Positions 5,927 through 12,612 of a stretch of DNA of 13,873 bases are shown here, in pieces. Origin of the DNA: an uncultured Spirochaetaceae bacterium (GTDB lineage: Bacteria; Spirochaetota; Spirochaetia; Treponematales; UBA12059). Position numbers and translations under genes: made by a program. How positions within the stretch are numbered: the stretch's first letter is position 1; the number at the start of each line of letters is the position of its first letter. The notes under the pieces were generated by a model. The model saw only the letters and a list, made by a program, of their open reading frames with translations. It ran no database searches and was not told where the DNA came from. The DNA is taken from NCBI GenBank assembly GCA_938004315.1, contig CALKWG010000324.1, positions 1 to 13,873 on the forward strand, given 5' to 3'.

Positions 5927-7693
5927 CTAGTCGCCCCCGCCCGCGCGGGCGCCCATGGCCCGGGCCAGGGCCGCGAAGGCCGCCCCGAGTGCCGCCGTGA
6001 GCGCGATCTGGTACCAAAGCCAGTAGGGCAAGCCCAAGAGCCCCGGCCTCGACCAGGCCGGCGAGAAAAAGCTCCACGGATCCACGCCCAGGAAGGCCAG
6101 CGCGGCGAACAGCGCCATCCAGGGGACGGCGCGACGCCCGACGGCTACCGGCGCGACGGCGGCCCCGGCCTGAGCCCGGGCTGCCGCGCCGGCCCGCCGC
6201 TCCGAGAACCGTCGCCTCAAACCCCGCGCGGCGTAACCGGCCGCCAAAATAAGCGCCTGCGCCCCGAAATTAAAGAAGACGGCCGGTATAGGCGGCGCGA
6301 AGGCCCCGGCCGCCTGCATGGCCACGAGGGCCGCGCCGGCCAGGAGGGAGGCGACGGCCGCGACGGCGCCGACGCCGGGCAGGTACAGGGCCGCCAGGGC
6401 CGCGGGCGCCAGGCTCGCGTAGCCGGGGAAGGCGGCGCGATTAAGGAACGAGAGCATGGCCTCGGGCGGGCGCAGGGAGCTGAGCCAGGCGACGAGGCCT
6501 AGGGCCGCGCCGGCCAGCGCCATGAGCCCGGCCCGCCGGGCTTCGGCCCCCGCGTCGGCCTTCTGCTCCGACGGCCGCGCCGGCCTTGCCATGCCCCCGC
6601 CTAGGTCCCGGACGATCATGGTCGAGCACGAAAGCAGCTGGCTATCCATCGTCGACATGAGCGCCGCCAGCGCGGCTACGGAGAAGATCGGCCCGACGAT
6701 AGGCCCGGCATAGCGGGTAACGAGCAGGGTAAAGACGCCGTCGGCCGCCGCGCCCGTAAGCCCGGGCGCCAGGGCCCTGCCCATCACGCCGATGGCGCTC
6801 ATGGGCAGGAATACCAGCAGCAGGACGAAGGGATAGGCGACCATCGACGAGAGCAGGGCCCGGTCGCCGCGCGCCGAGAAGAAGCGCTGCATGAAATGCG
6901 GGAACATCGGGTCGGCCAGGCTCCACAAGAGGTAGTAGCCGGCCAGCGCCGCGATCGGCAGGGATCCGTCGGCCCCGGCGCGCGCCGAGGCGCCGGGGTC
7001 GCTAGCGGCCAGCCAGCCGGGCGATCCGGCGCCAGGCAAGCTGGCGTCGCCGGGCAAGCCGGCGGCGGCCGGGCCGGCGGCGCCGGCGTAGGCGCGGGCC
7101 ACGACGACCGCGGCCGCCAAGCCGAGCCCGACCAAGGCGGCTAGCTGCAGCGCGTCGGTACGGACGACGGCCCGCATGCCGCCGCGGAAGACGTAGAGCG
7201 TCACCGTCGCGACGAGCAGGGCGGAGGCCAGGGCGGCGGGCAGGCCCGTGGCCGCGGCGATGAGCCGCCCGCCCGAGGCGGCCTGGGCGCTTAGATAGGG
7301 GAGCGTATAAGCCAAGGACAGGGCCGAGAAGACGAAGCCGGCCGCCCGCGAGCCGAAGCGCCCGGCTATGAAATCCCCCGGGGTTAGCCAGCCGCGCTCG
7401 GCGGACAAGCGCCGCAGGGGAACGCCGATATAGGCGAAGGAGAGGGCCATGAAGGCGGTACCGAAGGCCATGACCGGGAAGAAGGCCCAGCCCGTCCGGT
7501 AGGCGGCCCCCGAGACCCCGAAGACGGTGAAGGCCGAGAGGTTCGAGGCGGCGAGCGTGGCCAAGAGGGCGGCGCCCGAGAGCCGGCGACCGGCGACGGC
7601 GAAGTCCTCTTGGCTGCGGTTTTCCCGGCGGCCGAGGGCGAAGAGGCCCCCCAGGGCCAGGAAGGCGAGCGTGACGAAGGCTGAAAAGCCCAT
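5927..7693 (-). CDS. Sodium:solute symporter (SSS family), 588 aa
   Basis: Integral inner-membrane sodium-coupled transporter; the solute is not determinable. The N-terminal segment FVTLAFLALGGLFALG is followed by the family-typical region DFAVAGRRLSGAALLATLAASNLSAFTVFGVSG-AYRTG (residues about 30-67) and then many hydrophobic helices, roughly 12-14. Two Ala/Gly/Pro-rich polar stretches stand out: about 203-247 in a loop, and about 498-520 (SERRAGAAARAQAG) before the last two helices. The start is well supported by GGAGG 7 nt before ATG. That ribosome binding site and the start codon lie in a hairpin, and a structured leader precedes them. The gene is convergent with the HDOD gene. High GC makes Ala/Gly loops common, so those stretches may be neutral. 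Confidence 0.9.
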   Translation of the reverse strand: MGFSAFVTLAFLALGGLFALGRRENRSQEDFAVAGRRLSGAALLATLAASNLSAFTVFGVSGAAYRTGWAFFPVMAFGTAFMALSFAYIGVPLRRLSAERGWLTPGDFIAGRFGSRAAGFVFSALSLAYTLPYLSAQAASGGRLIAAATGLPAALASALLVATVTLYVFRGGMRAVVRTDALQLAALVGLGLAAAVVVARAYAGAAGPAAAGLPGDASLPGAGSPGWLAASDPGASARAGADGSLPIAALAGYYLLWSLADPMFPHFMQRFFSARGDRALLSSMVAYPFVLLLVFLPMSAIGVMGRALAPGLTGAAADGVFTLLVTRYAGPIVGPIFSVAALAALMSTMDSQLLSCSTMIVRDLGGGMARPARPSEQKADAGAEARRAGLMALAGAALGLVAWLSSLRPPEAMLSFLNRAAFPGYASLAPAALAALYLPGVGAVAAVASLLAGAALVAMQAAGAFAPPIPAVFFNFGAQALILAAGYAARGLRRRFSERRAGAAARAQAGAAVAPVAVGRRAVPWMALFAALAFLGVDPWSFFSPAWSRPGLLGLPYWLWYQIALTAALGAAFAALARAMGARAGGGD

Positions 7694-7732
7694 CCAAGTC
7701 CTCCGAATGCGAGCGGGAGTAGGCTTGGATGG
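7690..7732 (-). promoter_or_regulatory. Start-codon-sequestering inverted repeat of the symporter gene
   Basis: On the minus strand CCATCCAAG (7724-7732) is perfectly complementary to CTTGGATGG (7690-7698), which contains the ATG. The 25-nt loop carries the GGAGG ribosome binding site. Folding would hide the start codon. The upstream arm shares two bases with the adjacent hairpin GGCCCCC/GGGGGCC (7731-7746), so the two structures compete. This is the arrangement expected of a translational switch. Confidence 0.5.
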
Positions 7733-7745
7733 CCCCCGAGGGGGC

Positions 7746-7798
7746 CTACAGCGGACGCGCCCCGTCCGCGCATAGCCTGCGGCTGTCTAATGCCGTAG
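7746..7798 (-). promoter_or_regulatory. Predicted three-way-junction leader structure upstream of the symporter gene
   Basis: On the minus strand, helix P1 pairs CTACG (7798-7794) with TGTAG (7750-7746), including one G-U. P2 is GCAT, bulge TAGAC, AGCC, loop GCA, GGCT, ATGC (7793-7770). P3 is GCGGAC (7769-7764) and GTCCGC (7756-7751) around a 7-nt loop. P1, P2 and P3 abut with no unpaired junction bases. It lies between the candidate promoter and the start-codon hairpin. I recognise no known riboswitch class. GC-rich sequence folds easily, so this is a hypothesis. Confidence 0.35.
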
Positions 7799-7813
7799 CT
7801 CGGGCGCGCGCCA

Positions 7814-7843
7814 TTCGTAGCACGGCCGAAGCCGGGATGTAAA
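7814..7843 (-). promoter_or_regulatory. Candidate promoter for the symporter gene
   Basis: TTTACA (7838-7843), an 18-nt spacer and TACGAA (7814-7819), with TG at the extended -10 position (TGCTACGAA). Transcription would start near 7807, giving a 5' UTR of about 114 nt that contains the predicted junction and hairpins. Confidence 0.4.
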
Positions 7844-7893
7844 GCCGAGCTCGGGCGCCGGGCGGCGCGGCCCGGGGTTAAAAGCGGCGGTCG

Positions 7894-7911
7894 AGGCGCT
7901 CCGAGGCGCCT
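7894..7911 (-). terminator. Hairpin at the VanY-type gene stop codon
   Basis: Arms AGGCGC and GCGCCT around a 6-nt loop overlap the stop codon. On the minus strand a CTTTT run follows about 10 nt later (7880-7884). This is at best a weak, non-canonical terminator. Confidence 0.25.
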
Positions 7912-8797
7912 AGCTCCCGGCCGCCGCGAAGGCTCTTAAAAAGACCATGAGGTATTGCTGGATGCCGCCGAAGTACTCGCGCTCCAAGGCCGCCCCGGGC
8001 TTAGTGATATATCGATAATGCCAGGGCTCAAAGTCGTAACCCGTTATAGCCTCATAGCCTTGCGGGTAGGATAAGGAGAAGCCGAAGCGCCAGGCGTTCT
8101 CCGCTAGCCAACGGCCCTCCGGCGTCGCGCCGAAGCTCGTCTCGATGGGCGAGAAATCGATCGCCGTGCCCAGCTGGTGCTGGGAATGCCCCGGCCGCGC
8201 CGAGACCCGGTCGGCCGCCGCCGCGCCGAGCTGACGTACGTGCCTGGCGTAGACCTCCTCCTGGTAGGCGTAGGAGCGGTAGCTCGAGCCGTAGACGAGC
8301 TTAAGCCCCGCGGCCCGGGCCTCGGCGTCCATCGCCAAGACGCTCGCCATCACGGGCTCGCGCAGGCGCAGGTCGGCGCGGGCGCGCGCCAGGGGGTAGC
8401 CGTTCAAGGAGACGAGGTCGGCCGGCTCGTATTCGGCCGGCAGGGCATGGGTCTTGTCTACGAGCTCGAGGACGCGGCCGAGCCGGGCGTCCTCCCCTAA
8501 GGCCTCGTTAAGCAAGGCGACGAAGCCCTCCGGCGCGGCGGCGAAGGCGGCCAGCGCGCCGGCGGCGGCCTCGGGCGGCAGGCCGTAGCCGGCCATGAGG
8601 CCGAAGGCGCGCTCGATTCGTTCGATCAGGGGGTCCTTCACGGCGGCGGGCTCCTTCGTTAGCTCGACGCCGGCCGGCGCCGAGGGGCTCCGGCCCGAGC
8701 AGGCGGCGGCCAGGCCGAGCGCCGATAGGAGCAGCGCGGCGGCGGCACGGCGGCGCGCGCCGGGCCTCGTGAACTTCACGGAGCTTCGGATAAGCAT
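7910..8797 (-). CDS. VanY-type D-alanyl-D-alanine carboxypeptidase lipoprotein (peptidase M15B), 295 aa
   Basis: Probable periplasmic, lipid-anchored zinc carboxypeptidase trimming the terminal D-Ala of peptidoglycan stem peptides. The signal peptide has a basic N-region (RPGARRR), a hydrophobic core and lipobox LAAAC with Cys33. The catalytic domain (about 120-275) shows YGSSYRSY (Arg174), the M15 motif SQHQLGTAID (Ser205, His207, Asp214) and EPWHYRY (Glu257, His260), so the Zn ligands His207, Asp214 and His260 are all present. Residues about 45-115 are an alpha-helical linker of unknown role. There is no Shine-Dalgarno before ATG 8797; a TAGAGT hexamer ends 6 nt upstream, which suggests a leaderless mRNA. 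The name VanY reflects family only; no vanRSHAX genes adjoin it, so vancomycin resistance should not be inferred. Confidence 0.92.
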   Translation of the reverse strand: MLIRSSVKFTRPGARRRAAAALLLSALGLAAACSGRSPSAPAGVELTKEPAAVKDPLIERIERAFGLMAGYGLPPEAAAGALAAFAAAPEGFVALLNEALGEDARLGRVLELVDKTHALPAEYEPADLVSLNGYPLARARADLRLREPVMASVLAMDAEARAAGLKLVYGSSYRSYAYQEEVYARHVRQLGAAAADRVSARPGHSQHQLGTAIDFSPIETSFGATPEGRWLAENAWRFGFSLSYPQGYEAITGYDFEPWHYRYITKPGAALEREYFGGIQQYLMVFLRAFAAAGS

Positions 8798-8803
8798 AGA
8801 CTG

Positions 8804-8833
8804 ACTCTAGACCGATACGCCTCGCGGCGTCCA
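8804..8833 (-). promoter_or_regulatory. Candidate promoter for the VanY-type gene (leaderless geometry)
   Basis: TGGACG (8828-8833), an 18-nt spacer and TAGAGT (8804-8809) on the minus strand, each matching consensus at 4 of 6. The -10 ends 6 nt before ATG 8797, so the predicted start is the A of the start codon. Confidence 0.4.
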
Positions 8834-8873
8834 GGCCGGGCCTTAAGCCGGCGGCCTCGTACGGCGCCGGCCG

Positions 8874-8902
8874 TTGCCGCTCCGCGCGCGCCGGGTTAGA
8901 CT
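8874..8902 (+). promoter_or_regulatory. Candidate promoter for the UDG-like gene (leaderless geometry)
   Basis: TTGCCG (8874-8879), a 17-nt spacer and TAGACT (8897-8902). ATG 8910 begins 7 nt after the -10. An in-frame TTG at 8874 extends the reading frame but is the -35 itself, which argues against using it as a start codon. Confidence 0.5.
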
Positions 8903-8909
8903 AGCCGCC

Positions 8910-9644
8910 ATGAGCCCCGAAGCCTTCAGGCGTTTTTCAGCCTTGCGCGACGAGTTCCGCAAGCGGGTCGACGAGTGGAATCGAAGCCTCCCGGGGCTTT
9001 TAGCCGCCCAGGAGGCCTTGGCCCGCGAGCTCGGCGAGGACGACTACCGCGTGGAGACGCCGGTCGTCTACAACCGAGCCCTGGACGAGGTCGACGCGGA
9101 CGCCGACCTTGCGTGGATAGTCGTCGCCGACAACCCGGGCAAGCGAGAGCAGGAGGCGGACGCGCAGCGCTACCTCATAGGCCGCTCCGGCCAGGCGACC
9201 GAGCGCTTCTTCCGCGCCGAGCTCGGGCTCGAGCTACGCGAGCGGGCTATCATCGTCAATAAGACCCCGATCCATACGCCCAAGACCGCCCAGCTGCGTA
9301 AGCTCGGCCGCCTGCATCCGGAGCTGGCCGCTCCGCTCGTCGAAAGCCAACGCTACATGGCCGGGCTCGCCCTGGAGCTCTTCGACGCCCTGGGCGCCAA
9401 GCTGTGGATCATGGGCCTGTCCGAACTCAAGCCCAAGGGCCTCTTCGCTCCCTGGCTCGAGACCTTTCGGGCCGGGCTCGAACGGCGCGGCCGGGCTTCG
9501 GGCGACGCCGTCTACGCCTTCAACCATTTCTCCATGGGTAGCTTCGCCACCGATATGAAGAGACGAAGACGAGCGAATGAAAGCGCCGCCGAGGCGGCCT
9601 TGCGCATCGGACGAGAAAATTCCCGCCGCTTGTTTGGCTATTAG
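8910..9644 (+). CDS. Uracil-DNA glycosylase-superfamily-like protein, 244 aa
   Basis: Resemblance to the UDG fold is by motif order only. Residues 68-77 (AWIVVADNPG) look like the strand plus (G/A)xxPG loop of family 4/5 UDGs. GRSGQ at 91-95, followed by FF, matches the GRAGQ...LL segment. NKTPIHTP (117-124) sits where N-x-K-C-R-P lies in family 4. FNHFSMGSF (204-212) could replace the HPS motif. A predicted helical N-terminus (1-50) precedes the domain. The iron-sulphur cysteines of family 4 are absent: the 244-aa protein has no cysteine. Catalytic activity is therefore uncertain; it may be a DNA-repair enzyme with shifted specificity or a non-catalytic relative. No Shine-Dalgarno; likely leaderless. 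Its stop codon falls inside a palindrome preceding the XRE gene on the same strand. Confidence 0.75.
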   Translation: MSPEAFRRFSALRDEFRKRVDEWNRSLPGLLAAQEALARELGEDDYRVETPVVYNRALDEVDADADLAWIVVADNPGKREQEADAQRYLIGRSGQATERFFRAELGLELRERAIIVNKTPIHTPKTAQLRKLGRLHPELAAPLVESQRYMAGLALELFDALGAKLWIMGLSELKPKGLFAPWLETFRAGLERRGRASGDAVYAFNHFSMGSFATDMKRRRRANESAAEAALRIGRENSRRLFGY

Positions 9645-9662
9645 CCAATTCATACTGGCTAT
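9634..9662. promoter_or_regulatory. TGGCTAT repeats upstream of the XRE gene (possible operator)
   Basis: TTGGCTA-t-TAGCCAA is a perfect 15-bp palindrome (9634-9648). A third half-site, TGGCTAT (9656-9662), repeats the first one (9635-9641) with a 21-bp offset, two helical turns. The palindrome contains the UDG-like gene stop codon (9642-9644) and lies just upstream of the XRE gene promoter. Autoregulation by the XRE protein is a plausible reading. Confidence 0.45.
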
Positions 9663-9669
9663 GAGATGA

Positions 9670-9698
9670 TTGCGCCCGCCATGCCCCTGCCCTAGCAT
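9670..9698 (+). promoter_or_regulatory. Promoter of the XRE regulator gene
   Basis: TTGCGC (9670-9675), a 17-nt spacer and TAGCAT (9693-9698). The start would be near 9705, giving a short leader of about 12 nt that contains a GAGGGG ribosome binding site 4-5 nt before ATG 9717. Confidence 0.5.
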
Positions 9699-9716
9699 CA
9701 AGGGCCGAGGGGGCAC

Positions 9717-10100
9717 ATGCCTGATTCGCTCACGTCGATCATCAGAAAAAACTTCAAACTCCTCAGGGCGGCTCGCGGCTTCACGCAAGAGAAATTAGCC
9801 GAGCGAACGGGTCTTTCTAAAAACTACATCGCGGAGATAGAAACCGGGCGCAAGTACCCCGCTAAAGAGAAATTCGAAATCTTCGCCGCGGCCCTGGGCG
9901 TAGAGCCGTGGATGCTCATATACCCGCGCCTCGACTCCTGGCTGGACGCCGAGCGCAGGTCGGATCCGGGCGTCATGGAGGTTCTTGAACGGATCGTGCC
10001 GCCGTCGACGCCGAACCGTGAGTTCTACCTGCGCCTGGGGGAATTCGTACGCGAGAATACGGCCGCCGAGCGGCCCAAACCCGATAAGCCTTCCCGATAA
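9717..10100 (+). CDS. XRE-family (Cro/CI-type HTH) transcriptional regulator, 127 aa
   Basis: DNA-binding regulator. Residues about 7-65 form a five-helix HTH_XRE domain: FKLLRAARGFTQEKLAERTG, then recognition-helix residues SKNYIAEIETGRKYP, then FEIFAAALGVEPWML. The last 60 residues are a short helical tail ending in a charged, proline-containing segment; it has no peptidase or ligand-binding domain, so the protein probably works as a small dimeric repressor. GAGGGG precedes the ATG. Some codons are less GC-rich than in the neighbours (for example the AT-richer stretch near 9740-9870). This is mild and could mean acquisition or merely a lower-GC domain. It follows the UDG-like gene by 72 bp on the same strand; TGGCTAT repeats between them are candidate binding sites. 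Confidence 0.93.
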   Translation: MPDSLTSIIRKNFKLLRAARGFTQEKLAERTGLSKNYIAEIETGRKYPAKEKFEIFAAALGVEPWMLIYPRLDSWLDAERRSDPGVMEVLERIVPPSTPNREFYLRLGEFVRENTAAERPKPDKPSR

Positions 10101-10148
10101 TCCGAGCGCTCCGCTCAAGCATCGCCTCATCGAGCTGGCCACGCACGC

Positions 10149-10173
10149 CGATACTACGATAGAGTATCGATAC
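10149..10173. repeat. Overlapping GATAC palindromes upstream of the glycosidase gene
   Basis: CGATACT (10149-10155) and AGTATCG (10163-10169) are perfect 7-bp inverted repeats with a 7-bp gap. The right arm overlaps the palindrome GTATCGATAC (10164-10173). Three GATAC half-sites therefore lie in 25 bp, about 65 bp before ATG 10239. A GGCGCT-AG-AGCGCC hairpin follows at 10196-10209. These could be an operator or leader structure; no clear promoter is seen here. Confidence 0.35.
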
Positions 10174-10238
10174 CCGCGTAGCGCGACGCGCGGGCGGCGC
10201 TAGAGCGCCAGACTACGAACCTCCCCGGAGCCCGCCGC

Positions 10239-12530
10239 ATGCGCCTGAACAGAACCCGCGTCTACGCCGTCCTCGCCCTCGTCGTCCTCGCCTCCGTCGC
10301 CGTCCTGGCCGTCGGGGCCCAGCTCGGCGCGCGCCAGGCGGCGATCATGACGCCCTCGCTGGCCCAGACCCTGGTGCCTGGCGCCGGGCAACCGCCCGCG
10401 CCGCCGCCCCTGCGCGAGCTCGAGGGCGCCCTCCTAGGCGCGTCCGACGGGCTCTATCGCGTCGGCGGGCGCGGCGAGCTCGAGCGCCTGCTTAAAGACG
10501 TTGAAGTCCGCAAAATCGTCCGCGCCGAGCAGGGCTGGTACCTCCTGTCGTCGCGCGGCGTCCTCTTCAGCGCCGACCTCCAGCGCTTCGAGGAGCGGAA
10601 CGCGGGCATACCCGTCAAGGTGATCAAGACCTACGAAGGCGGCGTCAAGGCCTTCGCCAACGAGATCCAGGAAGTGAAGGATCTGGAGCTCGATCCCTAC
10701 GACCACCGCAGCCTGGCTATCTGTACCAAGGATGAAATCTACATAAGCCGCGACGGAGGGCTCCGCTGGACGTCCTTGCCCTCCCCCGTCGCGACGGTCG
10801 GGCTCAAGGCCGTGGCCATCACGAGCCGGCCCGAGCACGTGCTCTTCGCCTCCCACCCCATCAACGGCCCCTACGTACGACCCCTGCCCGGCGGCGCCGT
10901 CGCCGGCGGCGCCTGGCAGCGCATAGGCGGCGAGCTCGGCCGCGGCGACCCGGGCAACTCCAACCCCGACGAGATAGCCGATATCGTCGTCGAGGCGCGG
11001 CCCGAGGGGCCGGCCGTCTGGGCGTCCAACAGCTTCATGCCGAGGCTCTATCGCTACGACTTCGAGAAGCGCGCCTTCAACCTGGCCTACGGCGGCCGTG
11101 AGGACTTCGCCGCCTACGAGTCCCTGATGCCGCGGGCCGACGGGCTTTATTTCGTCACCGACGGCGAGGTACGCCGCCTGCCGGCCGCCGGCGCGTCGAG
11201 CTCGCCCGCGACGGGGGCGCAGCCCGCCGCGCCCCGCCCCGTCCCCGCGCCGGCCGAAGCCCCGAAGAAGGCGGTCCGCCTAGCGGCGTCGGCCTTGAGC
11301 TCCCAGCTCAACGCCCTGTACTTCGACGACGGCTCGGGCGCGCCCCTGTCGCTCGCCGAGCTGTGGCTCGTCGAATTCAAGGACTTAAAGCCGTACCGCT
11401 CAGTCGCCGACGGCCGCCACGGCTTCTACCTGCAGACCGGCTACGTGGTCCGACCGGAGAGCCGGGCCCGCTTCGACGCCGTCATGGACGAGCGCAAGCT
11501 GGACATGCTCGTCATCGACCTGAAGGACGACTACGGCCGCCTGCGCTACGAGCCTAAGGATCCCCTGGTGCGTTCGATGGGCCGCTGGGTGGCCCCCTTG
11601 GACGTCGAGAACTTCGTGCGCGAATACAAGGCCAAGGGCCGCTACCTCGTCGCCCGTATCGTCGTCTTCAAGGACCAGCACCTGCACGAGGCTGCGGGCG
11701 GCGCTTACGCGGTTTGGGACAACCGGGAGAACAAACCCTGGCGAGGCTACCGTAACGTGCGCGTCGAGGCGCCGGCCGCAGGAACGCCCGCGGCCCCCGG
11801 CCAGGCTCCCGGAGCCGCGCCCGCGCCGGCCTTCGAGCGCGAATACTACGGCGAGTACTGGGTCGACCCCTACAGCGAGAAGGTCTGGGAATACAACGTC
11901 GCCATCGCCCGCGAGATCGTTGCCCTGGGCTTCGACGAGGTGCAGTTCGACTACATACGCTTCCCCACCGACGGGGTGAACTTGGGCGACGCGCAGTACC
12001 GCTGGCGCGACCGCGGCATGGACATGGAGAGCGCCCTCATGTCCTTCTTAAGCTTCGCCCGGAAGAACATCGAGGCGCCCATCAGCATCGATATCTACGG
12101 CGCCAACGGCTGGTACCGCTCGGGCGTGCGCACCGGCCAGGACGTCGAGCTCCTGGCGCGCTACGTGGACGTCATCGCGCCCATGTTCTACCCCTCGCAC
12201 TTCGAGCAGAGCTTCATGGCCTACGAGCCGGCCGTGCTCAGGCCCTACCGCATCTACAAGATAGGCACCCTGCGGAACGCCTACATAGCGCGCCGCAAGA
12301 CCGTGATCCGCCCCTACCTGCAGGCCTTCTTCCTGAATGTACGCTACGACCGCGAGTTCTATAACCCCACCTACGTGGCGCTGCAGGTGGACGGCGTCCG
12401 CGACGCGACCAACGAAGGCCTGACCTTCTGGAACAACATCGGCCGCTACGACGACATCCCCGCCATGCGCCTGGACGCAGCCGGGCGCCGCCTGGCGGGC
12501 GGGAGCTTCTCGGGGATCAAGCTGGATTAG
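10239..12530 (+). CDS. Exported putative glycoside hydrolase (DUF4015-type) with Asp-box N-terminal region, 763 aa
   Basis: Likely exported or membrane-anchored carbohydrate-active protein. An N-terminal hydrophobic segment (about 8-28) has no clear cleavage site or lipobox, so it is either a signal peptide or an anchor. Residues about 60-310 look like a beta-propeller of BNR type; one clear Asp-box is SRDGGLRW (Ser170, Asp172, Gly174, Trp177). A Pro/Ala/Ser-rich linker spans about 315-347. The C-terminal part from about 390 to 740 matches the putative glycosyl hydrolase domain (GFYLQTGYVV, DMLVIDLKDDYG, EYWVDPYSEKVWEYN, EVQFDYIRFPTDG at 567-579, IDIYGANGW, DVIAPMFYPSHF). Glu567 and Asp571 are candidate catalytic acids. 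A second Pro/Ala-rich insert (about 510-531) interrupts the barrel. GGAG lies about 10 nt before ATG. Substrate unknown. It converges with the LUD gene. Confidence 0.88.
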   Translation: MRLNRTRVYAVLALVVLASVAVLAVGAQLGARQAAIMTPSLAQTLVPGAGQPPAPPPLRELEGALLGASDGLYRVGGRGELERLLKDVEVRKIVRAEQGWYLLSSRGVLFSADLQRFEERNAGIPVKVIKTYEGGVKAFANEIQEVKDLELDPYDHRSLAICTKDEIYISRDGGLRWTSLPSPVATVGLKAVAITSRPEHVLFASHPINGPYVRPLPGGAVAGGAWQRIGGELGRGDPGNSNPDEIADIVVEARPEGPAVWASNSFMPRLYRYDFEKRAFNLAYGGREDFAAYESLMPRADGLYFVTDGEVRRLPAAGASSSPATGAQPAAPRPVPAPAEAPKKAVRLAASALSSQLNALYFDDGSGAPLSLAELWLVEFKDLKPYRSVADGRHGFYLQTGYVVRPESRARFDAVMDERKLDMLVIDLKDDYGRLRYEPKDPLVRSMGRWVAPLDVENFVREYKAKGRYLVARIVVFKDQHLHEAAGGAYAVWDNRENKPWRGYRNVRVEAPAAGTPAAPGQAPGAAPAPAFEREYYGEYWVDPYSEKVWEYNVAIAREIVALGFDEVQFDYIRFPTDGVNLGDAQYRWRDRGMDMESALMSFLSFARKNIEAPISIDIYGANGWYRSGVRTGQDVELLARYVDVIAPMFYPSHFEQSFMAYEPAVLRPYRIYKIGTLRNAYIARRKTVIRPYLQAFFLNVRYDREFYNPTYVALQVDGVRDATNEGLTFWNNIGRYDDIPAMRLDAAGRRLAGGSFSGIKLD

Positions 12531-12538
12531 GCCGCGTC

Positions 12539-12554
12539 GGCCCGGCGCCGGGTC
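12539..12554. terminator. GC-rich hairpin between convergent genes
   Basis: GGCCCGGC pairs with GCCGGGTC (one G-U); the core CCCGGCGCCGGG is a perfect palindrome at 12541-12552. It lies just after the glycosidase stop codon, in the 82-bp gap before the convergent LUD gene. It has no T-tract and resembles the hairpin at 5897-5918. Confidence 0.4.
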
Positions 12555-12612
12555 GCCCGGCGGCGGCCTTAGTCCTCGCCGTCGGGGCCGACCGCGCCGG
12601 CCAGAATCGGGA

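Noticed and set aside
7002..7773. Long alternative frames over the symporter gene
   Set aside because: They are GC-driven shadow frames with Arg/Gly/Pro-rich translations; the symporter frame has clear membrane segments and a ribosome binding site.
7910..8797. Vancomycin-resistance gene
   Set aside because: The M15B fold matches VanY, but no other van genes are present and such carboxypeptidases are common in normal cell-wall turnover.
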